A stretch of 34,655 bases of DNA from Myxococcota bacterium (GTDB taxonomy: Bacteria > Myxococcota_A > Polyangia > JAAYKL01): the NCBI GenBank assembly GCA_028278265.1, contig JANQET010000485.1:1-34655 (forward strand). The letters are read 5' to 3'. Positions within the stretch are counted from its first letter, which is position 1. Each line of letters starts with the position of its first letter. Positions 23,858 to 31,610 of the stretch are shown piece by piece. A program made the position numbers and the translations under genes. The notes under the pieces are model-generated. The model had not been told where the DNA came from and made no database searches. It saw only the letters and a list, made by a program, of their open reading frames with translations.

Positions 23858-25617
23858 TACAAGCCACCGAGGATGCGGGAGAGCTCGATCGGGTCGAGGG
23901 TGCGGTCGGTGGAGAGTCTGAGCTGAACCGGTTGGCCCTGAGCCAACAGGCGGCGGAGCTCGGTCGTCAGCACGCGCAGCCGATCGTAGATCAGACGATC
24001 GAATCGGGCTCCTCGCTCGGTCTGGGTGCGGTGCTCGTATCGGGGCCTTGGGATCGGAGCGTCCGCTCTGTGGGCCCGGGCCTGGTGAATACAGCCCTGC
24101 TCGATGATCAGCAGGCGAAGTGACCCGGGACCGGGGGTACCCGTCGGTTGCCAGACCAGGTTGGCTTCGCTGAGCATTTTCAACCAACAGGAACGCTGCC
24201 ACAGGGAGGCGGTGTGGGCCACGATTCGGGTCAGGTGGCGGGCCAGGCGTTGGGGTGTCCAGGAGGGATCGACGGGCTGCAGCGGGGGGGGATCGGTCGC
24301 CTCCTCTGCCTTGCGGGCGGTGCGCTCCCGCTGCCAGAATTGGTGCATCATACAGCCGAGCGCCAAGAGCCCCCGGGGAGAGTCGTCACCGGCCGAGAGC
24401 TCGAAAAAGAGCCCCTTGAGCCGCCCAACGGCCTCCTGCAGTAGATCGGCGGTGAGGTCTTCCCCGTAGGGCAGCTGCAGGGGGGCCAATGTGGTTGCCA
24501 CATCGAGTTGGTCGATCCGATCGCGGAGCAACGCGCTGATCACGTGTAGGGCCTGAATCGGTGCGGGCGATGGAAACGGACCGCAGCTGCAGCCGTTGTC
24601 GCCGTTGACGTCGATTCGGGCGAAATCCGCAGAACAGAACCAGACGTTGTTTTCAGCGATGCGCAACGCGCGGTTGTAGGGCGGATCGAGTTGTTTGATC
24701 TCGTCCCCTTCGGCCAGCGCGGCTTCCAGCGGGCTTTGGCTTTCAGTGTAGTCGATGTCAAACGCCTGGGCCAGCATTTCGCGAATGTGGTCGGCTTTGT
24801 TTTTGGTGCTTTGGAAATAGCTGCCCACTCGCTGTTTGAGTGATGTCGCCTTACCGACATAGAGCAGCTGACCCAGCTGATCATAGAAACGGTAGACCCC
24901 GGGTTTTGCCGGCAGAGCCCGTCGCCGGTCGGCGGGCATCGGAAATAGCGCTTTGTCGGATCGCCGTCGGGGCGGCTGGGCCAAAAAGGCCGTCAAATCG
25001 TCCCACTCGGTGATCTGCAGCCGGCTTTTCAGTTCGGCGACCAAAGTGACCCAGATGTGCAACGTGGCGGCGACGTGATCTGCGGCGCGACGCCGTTGTG
25101 GCAGGTGGTGTCCCAGGTAGCCGGCCAGGGCCCGGATGCTCAACTTGGGCAGGTCGGGGTAGATTCGTCGCGCCGCCTCGTACGTGCAGACGAAATCGAA
25201 GGGCACCGGAACTGAACCCCATTTTTGCGCGAGATCCGCGAGGAACAGCTGCTCGAAGCGGGCGAAGTGGGCCACGAACAGCGGCGTGCCGTGGGCGGAT
25301 AACGCCGAGAGCTCGGATTCGAGCTGGCGCCAAACCCGCTCGGGGTCGGTTCCCCCGTGCAGGTCTGCTAGGCCGATACCGGTGATCTTGGCAACTCGGG
25401 GGGGCAATGACTGCTCCGGATCGAGGGAGACGAGATGGGTCTGTATCGGTTGTTTCCCGTCGTTATCGACCGCTGCCGCGCTCGTGCGGCACCAGGCCAG
25501 CTCGATCACCTGCCCCTGCCGCGGCGTCGCACCGGTCGTTTGACAGTCGACGACGATAACCTCGGTTTGTTCCAATGACGAACACACAGCTGGGTAGCAA
25601 AACGGTTTTTCGGGCAC
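23857..25617 (-). CDS. DnaQ-like exonuclease domain fused to UvrC/Cho-type GIY-YIG nuclease domain
   Basis: A 586-residue fusion. Residues 18-195 have the DEDDh exonuclease fold (VIVVDCQTTG, VAHFARFEQLFL, RRAADHVAAT), but key residues differ: Glu of D-x-E is Gln26, the motif II Asp is Glu122, and the final His before D180 is Arg. Residues 234-300 are a GIY-YIG endonuclease like UvrC/Cho: PGVYRFYD, LLYVGKATSLKQRVGSYF (Arg263) and the E-IKQLDPPYN helix. The C-terminal 280 residues are unrecognised. The GIY-YIG site looks intact, so incision near DNA damage is the likely activity. The GTG start has no clear ribosome site. It is coupled to the helicase, suggesting a two-protein repair unit. Confidence 0.82.
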   Translation of the reverse strand: MPEKPFCYPAVCSSLEQTEVIVVDCQTTGATPRQGQVIELAWCRTSAAAVDNDGKQPIQTHLVSLDPEQSLPPRVAKITGIGLADLHGGTDPERVWRQLESELSALSAHGTPLFVAHFARFEQLFLADLAQKWGSVPVPFDFVCTYEAARRIYPDLPKLSIRALAGYLGHHLPQRRRAADHVAATLHIWVTLVAELKSRLQITEWDDLTAFLAQPPRRRSDKALFPMPADRRRALPAKPGVYRFYDQLGQLLYVGKATSLKQRVGSYFQSTKNKADHIREMLAQAFDIDYTESQSPLEAALAEGDEIKQLDPPYNRALRIAENNVWFCSADFARIDVNGDNGCSCGPFPSPAPIQALHVISALLRDRIDQLDVATTLAPLQLPYGEDLTADLLQEAVGRLKGLFFELSAGDDSPRGLLALGCMMHQFWQRERTARKAEEATDPPPLQPVDPSWTPQRLARHLTRIVAHTASLWQRSCWLKMLSEANLVWQPTGTPGPGSLRLLIIEQGCIHQARAHRADAPIPRPRYEHRTQTERGARFDRLIYDRLRVLTTELRRLLAQGQPVQLRLSTDRTLDPIELSRILGGL

Positions 25618-25783
25618 ACGTCAATTGAAATACTGGTTCGTATGTTCAGTATATCAGACCATACATCCCTCATCTCGGAAAACGGAGTCAATTTATCACT
25701 GTAAATATTAAAGGTTCGCCAGTTCTAACCGAGCTTGTCTAACAAAGCAGACATGGTCAGTCTGGTGCCGGGGGGGGCACTTC

Positions 25784-27628
25784 ATGGATAAACCAAAAAA
25801 CGATCTCATGGGTATGGGAAACGGGGTTGACGCACCCAATCTCTCCTTTTCGGAATCCGCGCTGCACCCACTTTACCGATCCACCGCCGTGTTGAGTGCC
25901 GATGCCACCGGAACCCTGTACCGGGCCGAACACGCGCTCGATGGGTACGAGGTGGCGATTAAGACTTTGTCCTCCGAGGTCATGCCCGATCGGTCGAGGG
26001 TGACCGAAGTGGCGCATACCAACATCATCAAGGTGCGGGAGCTGCTCAGCGATCGGAATGGTTCCACACTGGTCTTGCTAGATCCCCCCAGCGGATCGAG
26101 CCTGGGAGCGGTGCTCGCCAAACAAAAAAAGATCAAACGACAAGCCGCGTTGACGATCATTTTGCGGCTTCTGGCGATTCTCAAAACCTTGCACCAGAAG
26201 AAGATTGTCCATAAAAACGTCAACCCCAACACGGTTTTTCTGACCCGAACGACCCGCGGACATCTCGATGTCGTATTGATGTTTCTCGGTCTCAACGGCC
26301 CGGGGTCGTCGTTGAACGATCCGGCCTATCTCTCACCGGAGCAGACCACTGAAGCGGAGATCACGGATCCGCGGACCGATATCTGGGCCGTGGGGGTGCT
26401 GCTCTACGAGTTACTGTTCCAGAAACAACCGTTCGAGGGGAACTCGAAGGAGGAGGTGATCGGGCGAATTCTGCTCGAAGAGTTCTATCTGCCCGATGAT
26501 TTCGTCATCGATTATCTGCCGTTGGCCGATGTACTGACCTGTGCCCTGAGAAAGAGTCCCGGTGACCGATTCGCCAATGCGGGGGCGATGATCGACGCGC
26601 TGTTGCCCATTCGGAACAAAGTCAACCGGGATGTCAAACCCTCCCGGCTGCCCGGCTACCAGACCTTGGAGACCGCGATTAAACCGCTGATCGGAAATGT
26701 GGGCCCCGCCCCGGTAGTTGAGGATCTGCAAGAGGCGGTGACCCACATCGTCAACGGTCCGACCGGGGGAGAGGAAACGGACGAGCTCGACGCGAAAACC
26801 ATCGCCCTGCGGGACCCGATCCAGATCCCCGAGGGAATGGACGCCCATGAGGCCCCGACGGTCAATGCGTTGCCCGACGCCTGTCTGGCGGCGATGGCCA
26901 GCGAAGGGGAGATGCCCACCGTCTCCGGTCTGCGGCGGGGCTCGGGACTTTCTCCGTCGCAAAAGACGATGGATGTCAGAATCACTTCCGACCTGTCCGG
27001 TGAGAAGGGTAGCCATCGAGCCGTCTGGGTCGCCGTAGCGGCCGTTGTTCTGCTCGCCGGTTTGGGCGCCTTCCTCTGGTGGTCGAATGACGAGACCGTT
27101 GAAACCGAACAATCCGTTGCCGGAATTACCGTGGGATCCAGGGTCGCAGACGAACCGGTTGATTGTGCCCGGGCCTCGGGCTCGTCGAGCGGCAAAGGTC
27201 TGCGAGGGGCCAAAGCGGGGGCTCTGGATGCCAACGATTGCCCGAGCCCGCAGGAGGCCAGGATCCCCCGGCGGGCCAAGAAACGCAAAGCGCGGGCCAA
27301 ACCCCCTGCTGAAAAAAAGCCGCCGATGATCACCGTCGAGTTGGAAGGGTTGTGGCCCAATACGCGGGTGATGGTGGATGAAAAACGGGTCACCCATCCG
27401 ATCAGGCTGCGCAGATCGAACGAGCCGGTGCGCATCGCGGTCTACGCCAAAAAACAAGTGCTGTTCAAGAAGACGATTGTGCCCAACCGCAACTATATCA
27501 TCAGTTTCAAATCCAAGAAGTTCAACCGGGCGAAACAGCCCGTGCGCCAGAACAAAAAAACGCCAAGCCGGAGGAAGGCCGATCCCGATCTCGCTTCCAA
27601 CCCGTTTGGCGCGACCGCTGGAGATTGA
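25784..27628 (+). CDS. Membrane-anchored Ser/Thr kinase-like protein, probable pseudokinase
   Basis: A 614-residue protein with a kinase fold at about 30-275. Lys60 (YEVAIKTL), SPEQ (184-187), TDIWAVGVLLYELLF (198-212) and DRFANAG (261-267) are kept. The catalytic loop HRDxxxxN is HKNVNPN (143-149), losing the catalytic Asp, and DFG is FLG (167-169), losing the Mg Asp; the Gly loop is also poor. Catalysis is therefore unlikely. After a charged linker comes TM 412-433, a basic Pro/Lys stretch and a C-terminal beta domain (MITVELEGLWPNTRVMVDEKRV) like a PEGA domain. A G-rich ribosome site precedes the ATG. It is first in a three-gene envelope operon and may act as a scaffold or nucleotide sensor. 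Confidence 0.85.
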   Translation: MDKPKNDLMGMGNGVDAPNLSFSESALHPLYRSTAVLSADATGTLYRAEHALDGYEVAIKTLSSEVMPDRSRVTEVAHTNIIKVRELLSDRNGSTLVLLDPPSGSSLGAVLAKQKKIKRQAALTIILRLLAILKTLHQKKIVHKNVNPNTVFLTRTTRGHLDVVLMFLGLNGPGSSLNDPAYLSPEQTTEAEITDPRTDIWAVGVLLYELLFQKQPFEGNSKEEVIGRILLEEFYLPDDFVIDYLPLADVLTCALRKSPGDRFANAGAMIDALLPIRNKVNRDVKPSRLPGYQTLETAIKPLIGNVGPAPVVEDLQEAVTHIVNGPTGGEETDELDAKTIALRDPIQIPEGMDAHEAPTVNALPDACLAAMASEGEMPTVSGLRRGSGLSPSQKTMDVRITSDLSGEKGSHRAVWVAVAAVVLLAGLGAFLWWSNDETVETEQSVAGITVGSRVADEPVDCARASGSSSGKGLRGAKAGALDANDCPSPQEARIPRRAKKRKARAKPPAEKKPPMITVELEGLWPNTRVMVDEKRVTHPIRLRRSNEPVRIAVYAKKQVLFKKTIVPNRNYIISFKSKKFNRAKQPVRQNKKTPSRRKADPDLASNPFGATAGD

Positions 27629-27629
27629 G

Positions 27630-28445
27630 ATGCAAAAAGGCCCGTTGTGTATCTGCCTGTCAACCCTCATTTGTCTGATCTCCCATTCGATATGGGCCAA
27701 GGGTGACCGATGTCCTGAGCCACCTGTTGATCCCCAGGCAGCCAAAAAGGTCGCCGGTCAACTGTTCAAGCGCGCCGAGCAGGACTTTCGCAATCAACGC
27801 CCCTTCGAAGCGCTCCGTGGCTTTCTCTGTTCCCTCTCGATCATCGAGCACGAAAACACGATGTTCAATGTCGCGCAGATCGTGCAGAACACCGAAAACA
27901 AGCGCGCCAGTCTCGAGTTGCTGCAGCGCTATGCCGCGGACCATCCTCGCAGTCTGATGATCGGTCGTATCGACGAGTTGATCGATGAGCTCCGCAGTGC
28001 CCTGCAGCTGGACGATTCACCCTATACTTCCTCCACCCACCGGGAACGACCGGAACCGATCGAGCAGGCTGCTCCTCCGCCCAACCCGCTTACCGCAGAG
28101 CCGGCGGTGCGAGCAGAGAGAAAAACGAACGGGATGAAGGTGGCCGGGTGGATCCTAATGGGCACGGGGGTGGGTGCCCTGGCCGCGGGATCGATCATGC
28201 AAGGCGCTGCCGGTGGCGCTCAGGAAGACGCGGAATCGGCGACCACGTACGAGCTGTTCGCCAGAGAGGAAAGGCGGATGAGGGGACTCCAGGCCGGTGC
28301 GCTGATCGGATTCATCGCCGGTGGGGTACTGGCGGGAAGTGGATTGGTGCTCTTTCTCGTTTCCACCGACGAAGGGGAATCCTCCGACGTCTCGATGAAA
28401 GTGATTCCCGGGCCGAATGGTTTCCTCATCAAAGGACGATTCTGA
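27630..28445 (+). CDS. Envelope protein with TPR-like region and two C-terminal membrane segments
   Basis: A 271-residue protein. Residues 1-23 are a signal peptide (SHSIWA cleavage region). About 38-125 is a TPR-like helical region (AKKVAGQLFKRAEQDFRNQ, PFEALRGFLCSL, ASLELLQRYAADHP). A Pro-rich linker follows, then hydrophobic segments at 172-190 and 222-245. This layout is common in proteins encoded beside Ser/Thr kinases in Myxococcota-like genomes; the function is unknown. It starts 1 base after the kinase-like stop, with GGAG 6 bases before the ATG, and is followed 2 bases later by the Asp-rich lipoprotein. Confidence 0.75.
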   Translation: MQKGPLCICLSTLICLISHSIWAKGDRCPEPPVDPQAAKKVAGQLFKRAEQDFRNQRPFEALRGFLCSLSIIEHENTMFNVAQIVQNTENKRASLELLQRYAADHPRSLMIGRIDELIDELRSALQLDDSPYTSSTHRERPEPIEQAAPPPNPLTAEPAVRAERKTNGMKVAGWILMGTGVGALAAGSIMQGAAGGAQEDAESATTYELFAREERRMRGLQAGALIGFIAGGVLAGSGLVLFLVSTDEGESSDVSMKVIPGPNGFLIKGRF

Positions 28446-28447
28446 TT

Positions 28448-29464
28448 ATGGCCTGCCGCCTCGCGGTGATCCTCCCGGGATTACTAGTTGGGATCCTCGG
28501 GGTGGTGGGATGCGTCGCCCGGCTGCCCGAAGGCCAGCTGACCTGCTCGAGCAATGCGGACTGTCCCCCGGATTGGATCTGCAACCTTCAGGGCGATGGG
28601 CTGTGCTATTCGAGTCCGGTCAATTTTCCGGTGAGTGATGGTGGGAGTGGAGATGCGGACGCGGACAGCGATGCAGACGGGGACAGCGATACGGATGTCG
28701 ACGGGGATGCGGATACGGACTGCGATGCAGATGGGGACAGCGATGGGGATTCGGACGGGGATGCGGACGGGGATGCGGACGGCGATGCAGATGGTGATGG
28801 GGACGCCGACAGCGACTCCGACAGTCCGAGTGCGTGCCAGCAGGCGGCCGAGCTCGATCCGTTCAATTTCGTCTGCTGTCCCTCGCCACCCCCGTCGAGC
28901 TGTGGTGAAGCAGCCTGGTCATTCCCCAACAAGGGCCGAGCGTACGGGTGCTGCACCCAGGATTTGACGCGGGGAATTCGGTGCCTACCCGACGGCTCCG
29001 ACGAAGGGGAGTATGTGGCCGAGATCTGTGAAGAGCAGTGCGTGCTCAACGACAATCCGGTGAATGACGAGCAGTTCATGGGGTGTCCGATCAATTTGTG
29101 TGAACACCCGTTCGAAATCACGTCCTTACCCTCGAATTGGGAAGGGGATTGGCGTGATTTCGGCAACACCTTCGCGCCGGACGGGGACGCCGATTGCGGA
29201 CAAGGGGGACTCGATGTGTGGTTTTCGGTCGCCATTCCGGGCCAAACCGAAGTGGTGATCGAGGAGCTCACCGACTGTAATGTGGTCATTCGTTGGATCG
29301 AGGCTTGCGGGATTGACGATTGCCTCGAATTTGCCGACGAACCCGAAATTCTGCGGATCCACAACCTTCAACCGGCCACGAGGGAGGTCTATCTCGTCAT
29401 CAGCGAATCCAACGACAACCCCGGTGACCAAAATGAGTTTTCATTGAGATTCTCCGCTGAATGA
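28448..29464 (+). CDS. Cys-rich Asp-repeat surface lipoprotein
   Basis: A 338-residue protein. The signal ends in the lipobox GVVGC with Cys22. Residues 33-53 hold a four-Cys motif (C33, C39, C45, C53) seen in lipoproteins of Myxococcota-type bacteria. About 69-125 is an Asp-Ala/Gly/Ser repeat linker. From 129 a Cys-rich domain follows (VCCPSPPPSSCGEAAW, YGCCTQDL, EICEEQC, GCPINLCEHP), and the end (VWFSVAIPGQTEVVIEEL, VYLVISESNDN) looks like a beta-sandwich similar to bacterial pre-peptidase C-terminal domains. It is last in the pseudokinase operon and is probably displayed at the cell surface, but its ligand is unknown. Confidence 0.75.
   Translation: MACRLAVILPGLLVGILGVVGCVARLPEGQLTCSSNADCPPDWICNLQGDGLCYSSPVNFPVSDGGSGDADADSDADGDSDTDVDGDADTDCDADGDSDGDSDGDADGDADGDADGDGDADSDSDSPSACQQAAELDPFNFVCCPSPPPSSCGEAAWSFPNKGRAYGCCTQDLTRGIRCLPDGSDEGEYVAEICEEQCVLNDNPVNDEQFMGCPINLCEHPFEITSLPSNWEGDWRDFGNTFAPDGDADCGQGGLDVWFSVAIPGQTEVVIEELTDCNVVIRWIEACGIDDCLEFADEPEILRIHNLQPATREVYLVISESNDNPGDQNEFSLRFSAE
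28652..28822 (+). repeat. Asp-x codon repeat, copy 3
   Basis: About 57 codons alternate Asp with Ala, Gly, Ser, Thr or Val. The DxDxDG spacing resembles Ca-binding loops of thrombospondin type 3 or EF-hand repeats, but is too uniform to assign. The opposite strand reads as Ser-Ala repeats, which are shadow ORFs. Confidence 0.88.
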
Positions 29465-29583
29465 CCTTGAGACAAAGCCTATTGTCCACATTAAGTTTCA
29501 ACCAGTAAAGCCGTAGACATTAGAGAGGTGGCGCGGTGGACAAGAGTGAACCGGCACCCGATGAAGCGATCCGAGGAGGTACC

Positions 29584-29883
29584 ATGGGCAAGCAAAATTG
29601 TTGGGAATTCAAGAAGTGCGGGCGGGAACCCGGTGGGGCCAAGGCCGAGGAGCTGGGCGTCTGTCCGGCAGCGGTGGACGATAAGTGTGACGGGGTGCAT
29701 CACGGCAAAAACGGTGGTCGAGCCTGTTGGGTGTTGGCCGGAACCCTGTGTGGGGGAAAGGTGCAGGGCGTCTTCGCGACCAAGATGCACAACTGCATGC
29801 AGTGCGAGTTCTACGATGTGGTCAAAGCAGAGGAGGGCGACGAGTTCATGTTGTCCTCAGAGCTGCTCAAGAAGGTGCATTGA
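29584..29883 (+). CDS. Two-CW-domain small Cys-rich protein
   Basis: A 99-residue protein with the two-CW pattern: NCWEFKKCGREPGG near the N-terminus, then ELGVCPA, GGRACWVLAGTLCGG and a C-terminal HNCMQCEFYDVV followed by an EEGDEF turn. Eight regularly spaced Cys suggest a metal or redox centre. The domain usually sits at the ends of chemotaxis receptors and sensor kinases; here it is free, near a histidine kinase and STAS-like pair, and could be their input. ATG 29584 has GAGGAGG just upstream. A GTG at 29536 with GAGAGG is also possible and would add 16 residues. Confidence 0.8.
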   Translation: MGKQNCWEFKKCGREPGGAKAEELGVCPAAVDDKCDGVHHGKNGGRACWVLAGTLCGGKVQGVFATKMHNCMQCEFYDVVKAEEGDEFMLSSELLKKVH

Positions 29884-29915
29884 ATTTCACCATCCCGGCC
29901 TTTATTGGCCGTCTG

Positions 29916-30002
29916 GCCTGAACTATTCCCGAATAACCGCAGCGAAAATGGCAATGGCATGTCCTTGCCGCTTGCAGCCGATTGTTCGGGAATAGCCCAG
30001 GC
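29916..30002. repeat. Long imperfect inverted repeat between convergent genes
   Basis: GCCTG-aa-CTATTCCCGAA (29916-29933) pairs with TTCGGGAATAG-cc-CAGGC (29985-30002): 16 pairs split by a 2x2 internal loop, with 51 bases between the arms. It ends exactly where the histidine-kinase gene stops. It may serve as a bidirectional terminator or mRNA 3' stabiliser, or be a REP-like element. No U-run is present. Confidence 0.5.
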
Positions 30003-31154
30003 TTAGAAGGTGACTTGATCTTCCACTGAGCTGAGGGGTAGTTGGAGCACAAATGTCGCTCCCTTGCCCGGGCCGTCGCTTCTGGCCCAGATCTCTCCAC
30101 CCATCTCTTTGATGTAGTTGGCGCAGTTGTGCAGACCGAACCCGGCGCCGGTATCCTTGGTGGTAAAACCGTGGGTGAAGATCTGTTTCAGGTGTTCCTC
30201 GGTGATACCGACGCCGCTATCCTGAATCGACAGCCGCGCGTATCCTTCCTGTGTATTTTGAGTCAAAAAGAGGGACAGTCGACGTTGGTTCGGCGAGACT
30301 GTTCTCATCGCCTCGGCGGCGTTGGCAAAGATATTGGTCAGGCTCTGCAACACCTTGGTCTCCTGGACCAGGGCGACGACCTCTTTTTGGGGGTAGTGCT
30401 TTTCGATTTCAATGGACAGCTCGTTGAGAGTGGCCGAGCTGATGATCAACGCATCATCGATGATCTTGGTCAGCCTGCTCTCGTCTACCACCCCTTCGGT
30501 GCGGTTCGCGTAGCTGTGCAGGGCGTTGACCACCTGGGTGACATTGGAGATCTTTTCGCTGATCCGCTGTACGTGTTGCAGCATTTCCTGCTGACTGCCG
30601 ATCACCTTCTCACCCACTTCTGAGAGGTACCGCATCAGGGGATTGGCCCGTTTGTCCTGGCTGACGAATTGTTGGATGTCGGAGAGGTTTTCACCGAGCA
30701 GCTTGCCCGCCTCTTTGAGTCCCGACTTGCGAATCGTGTGCTTCAAGTTCTTTTCGATGACATAGATTGAAACACCGATGTTGTTGAGGATGTTGCCCAC
30801 ATTGTGGAGGATATCGGTCGATACGTCGGCCATGCCCGCTTTATAGGCCAGCGAATTGGCCTGGGCCAGCTTTTCGTTGAGCAGCTCCAACTTGTACTTT
30901 TGCGCCTCGTTTTCGAACAGGAGGGATATCGACTCGCTGTGTTCCTGGGAAAAGGTGTCCAGTTTTTCGCGCAGCATCATCGATTCGGACTCTTTGCGGG
31001 CCCATTCGGCGAGAAAGCGGCCGTAGATGGTCTCCGCGAGAAAGGCGACCTCATGGGACTCAAACGATTTTCGGTGGGGAGAGAAGATTCTCTTGAGCTC
31101 GTCATCGCCGTAGGCGTCGACCAATCGCTCGAGGATTTTTGACTTGTCCGCCAT
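30003..31154 (-). CDS. Cytoplasmic sensor histidine kinase
   Basis: A 383-residue kinase with no membrane segment. Residues 1-60 are a helical N-terminal region without a recognised sensor. About 60-110 is a coiled coil, and the H-box is GMADVSTDILHNVGNILNNI with the likely phospho-His in ILHN. After a long helical stretch the ATPase domain has N-box NIFANAAEAM, G1 DSGVGI, the F-T-HGFTTKDTGAGFGLH lid and G2. It starts 24 bases after the STAS-like gene (ATG 31154; GTG 31157 is possible), so the two are likely one operon. No response regulator is in the window. It resembles the partial kinase at the right edge. Confidence 0.88.
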   Translation of the reverse strand: MADKSKILERLVDAYGDDELKRIFSPHRKSFESHEVAFLAETIYGRFLAEWARKESESMMLREKLDTFSQEHSESISLLFENEAQKYKLELLNEKLAQANSLAYKAGMADVSTDILHNVGNILNNIGVSIYVIEKNLKHTIRKSGLKEAGKLLGENLSDIQQFVSQDKRANPLMRYLSEVGEKVIGSQQEMLQHVQRISEKISNVTQVVNALHSYANRTEGVVDESRLTKIIDDALIISSATLNELSIEIEKHYPQKEVVALVQETKVLQSLTNIFANAAEAMRTVSPNQRRLSLFLTQNTQEGYARLSIQDSGVGITEEHLKQIFTHGFTTKDTGAGFGLHNCANYIKEMGGEIWARSDGPGKGATFVLQLPLSSVEDQVTF

Positions 31155-31178
31155 CACTGTTTTTGCGCCGCGCGCGGT

Positions 31179-31535
31179 CTACCGGCCATCCACGTCGATG
31201 AATTCGAGAACCTCCGAGAGAGACTTCAATGCCTTGAATGAGATATGCTGCCACCGTTGGGACTTGTCGTAGACAACCGTCGATCGCATCTTATGCTCGT
31301 TGAGCACCTTCATCATGCGGATGATCGGCTTTACGGTCGAGGAGTTCATGTATTCGAGTTGGCGAAAATCGACGGTGAGGGCCTGACTGTCCGACTCGTT
31401 GATCACATTGTCCAGAAACGGATCGATCGACTTTGACGGTTCCCGTGCACTGCTCGTACCCAGCCAGGTGACCTTGGTTTCGTCTCTGTCGTGCTCGACG
31501 GTTATTGTCAGATCACCCTGTTCGAGTTTTTTCAT
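31179..31535 (-). CDS. STAS-like regulatory protein
   Basis: A 118-residue protein with the alternating strand-helix pattern of STAS/anti-sigma-factor-antagonist domains: TVEHDRDETKVTWLG, ALTVDFRQLEYMNSSTVKPIIRMMKVL and STVVYDKSQRWQHISFKAL. The NSST segment lies where SpoIIAA-type proteins carry the regulatory Ser. It has AAGGAA upstream of the ATG and directly precedes the histidine kinase, whose ATPase may act on or be controlled by it. Family placement is by pattern and is moderate. Confidence 0.62.
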   Translation of the reverse strand: MKKLEQGDLTITVEHDRDETKVTWLGTSSAREPSKSIDPFLDNVINESDSQALTVDFRQLEYMNSSTVKPIIRMMKVLNEHKMRSTVVYDKSQRWQHISFKALKSLSEVLEFIDVDGR

Positions 31536-31610
31536 TGCACTATTCCTTCTTGAATCATCCTTTCTTCGATAAGTCTACTATGCGTACTTGAGGGCGTCCA
31601 AGCAAAACGA

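Noticed and set aside
28606-29364. Ser-Ala-Pro-repeat protein on the minus strand
   Set aside because: Antisense shadow of the Asp-rich lipoprotein at 28448-29464, which has a lipobox and Cys motifs.
29497-29510. Shared TTCAACCAGTAA motif at 29497 and 34236
   Set aside because: The second copy lies at the end of a coding sequence and the contexts differ; two 12-base matches are likely chance.
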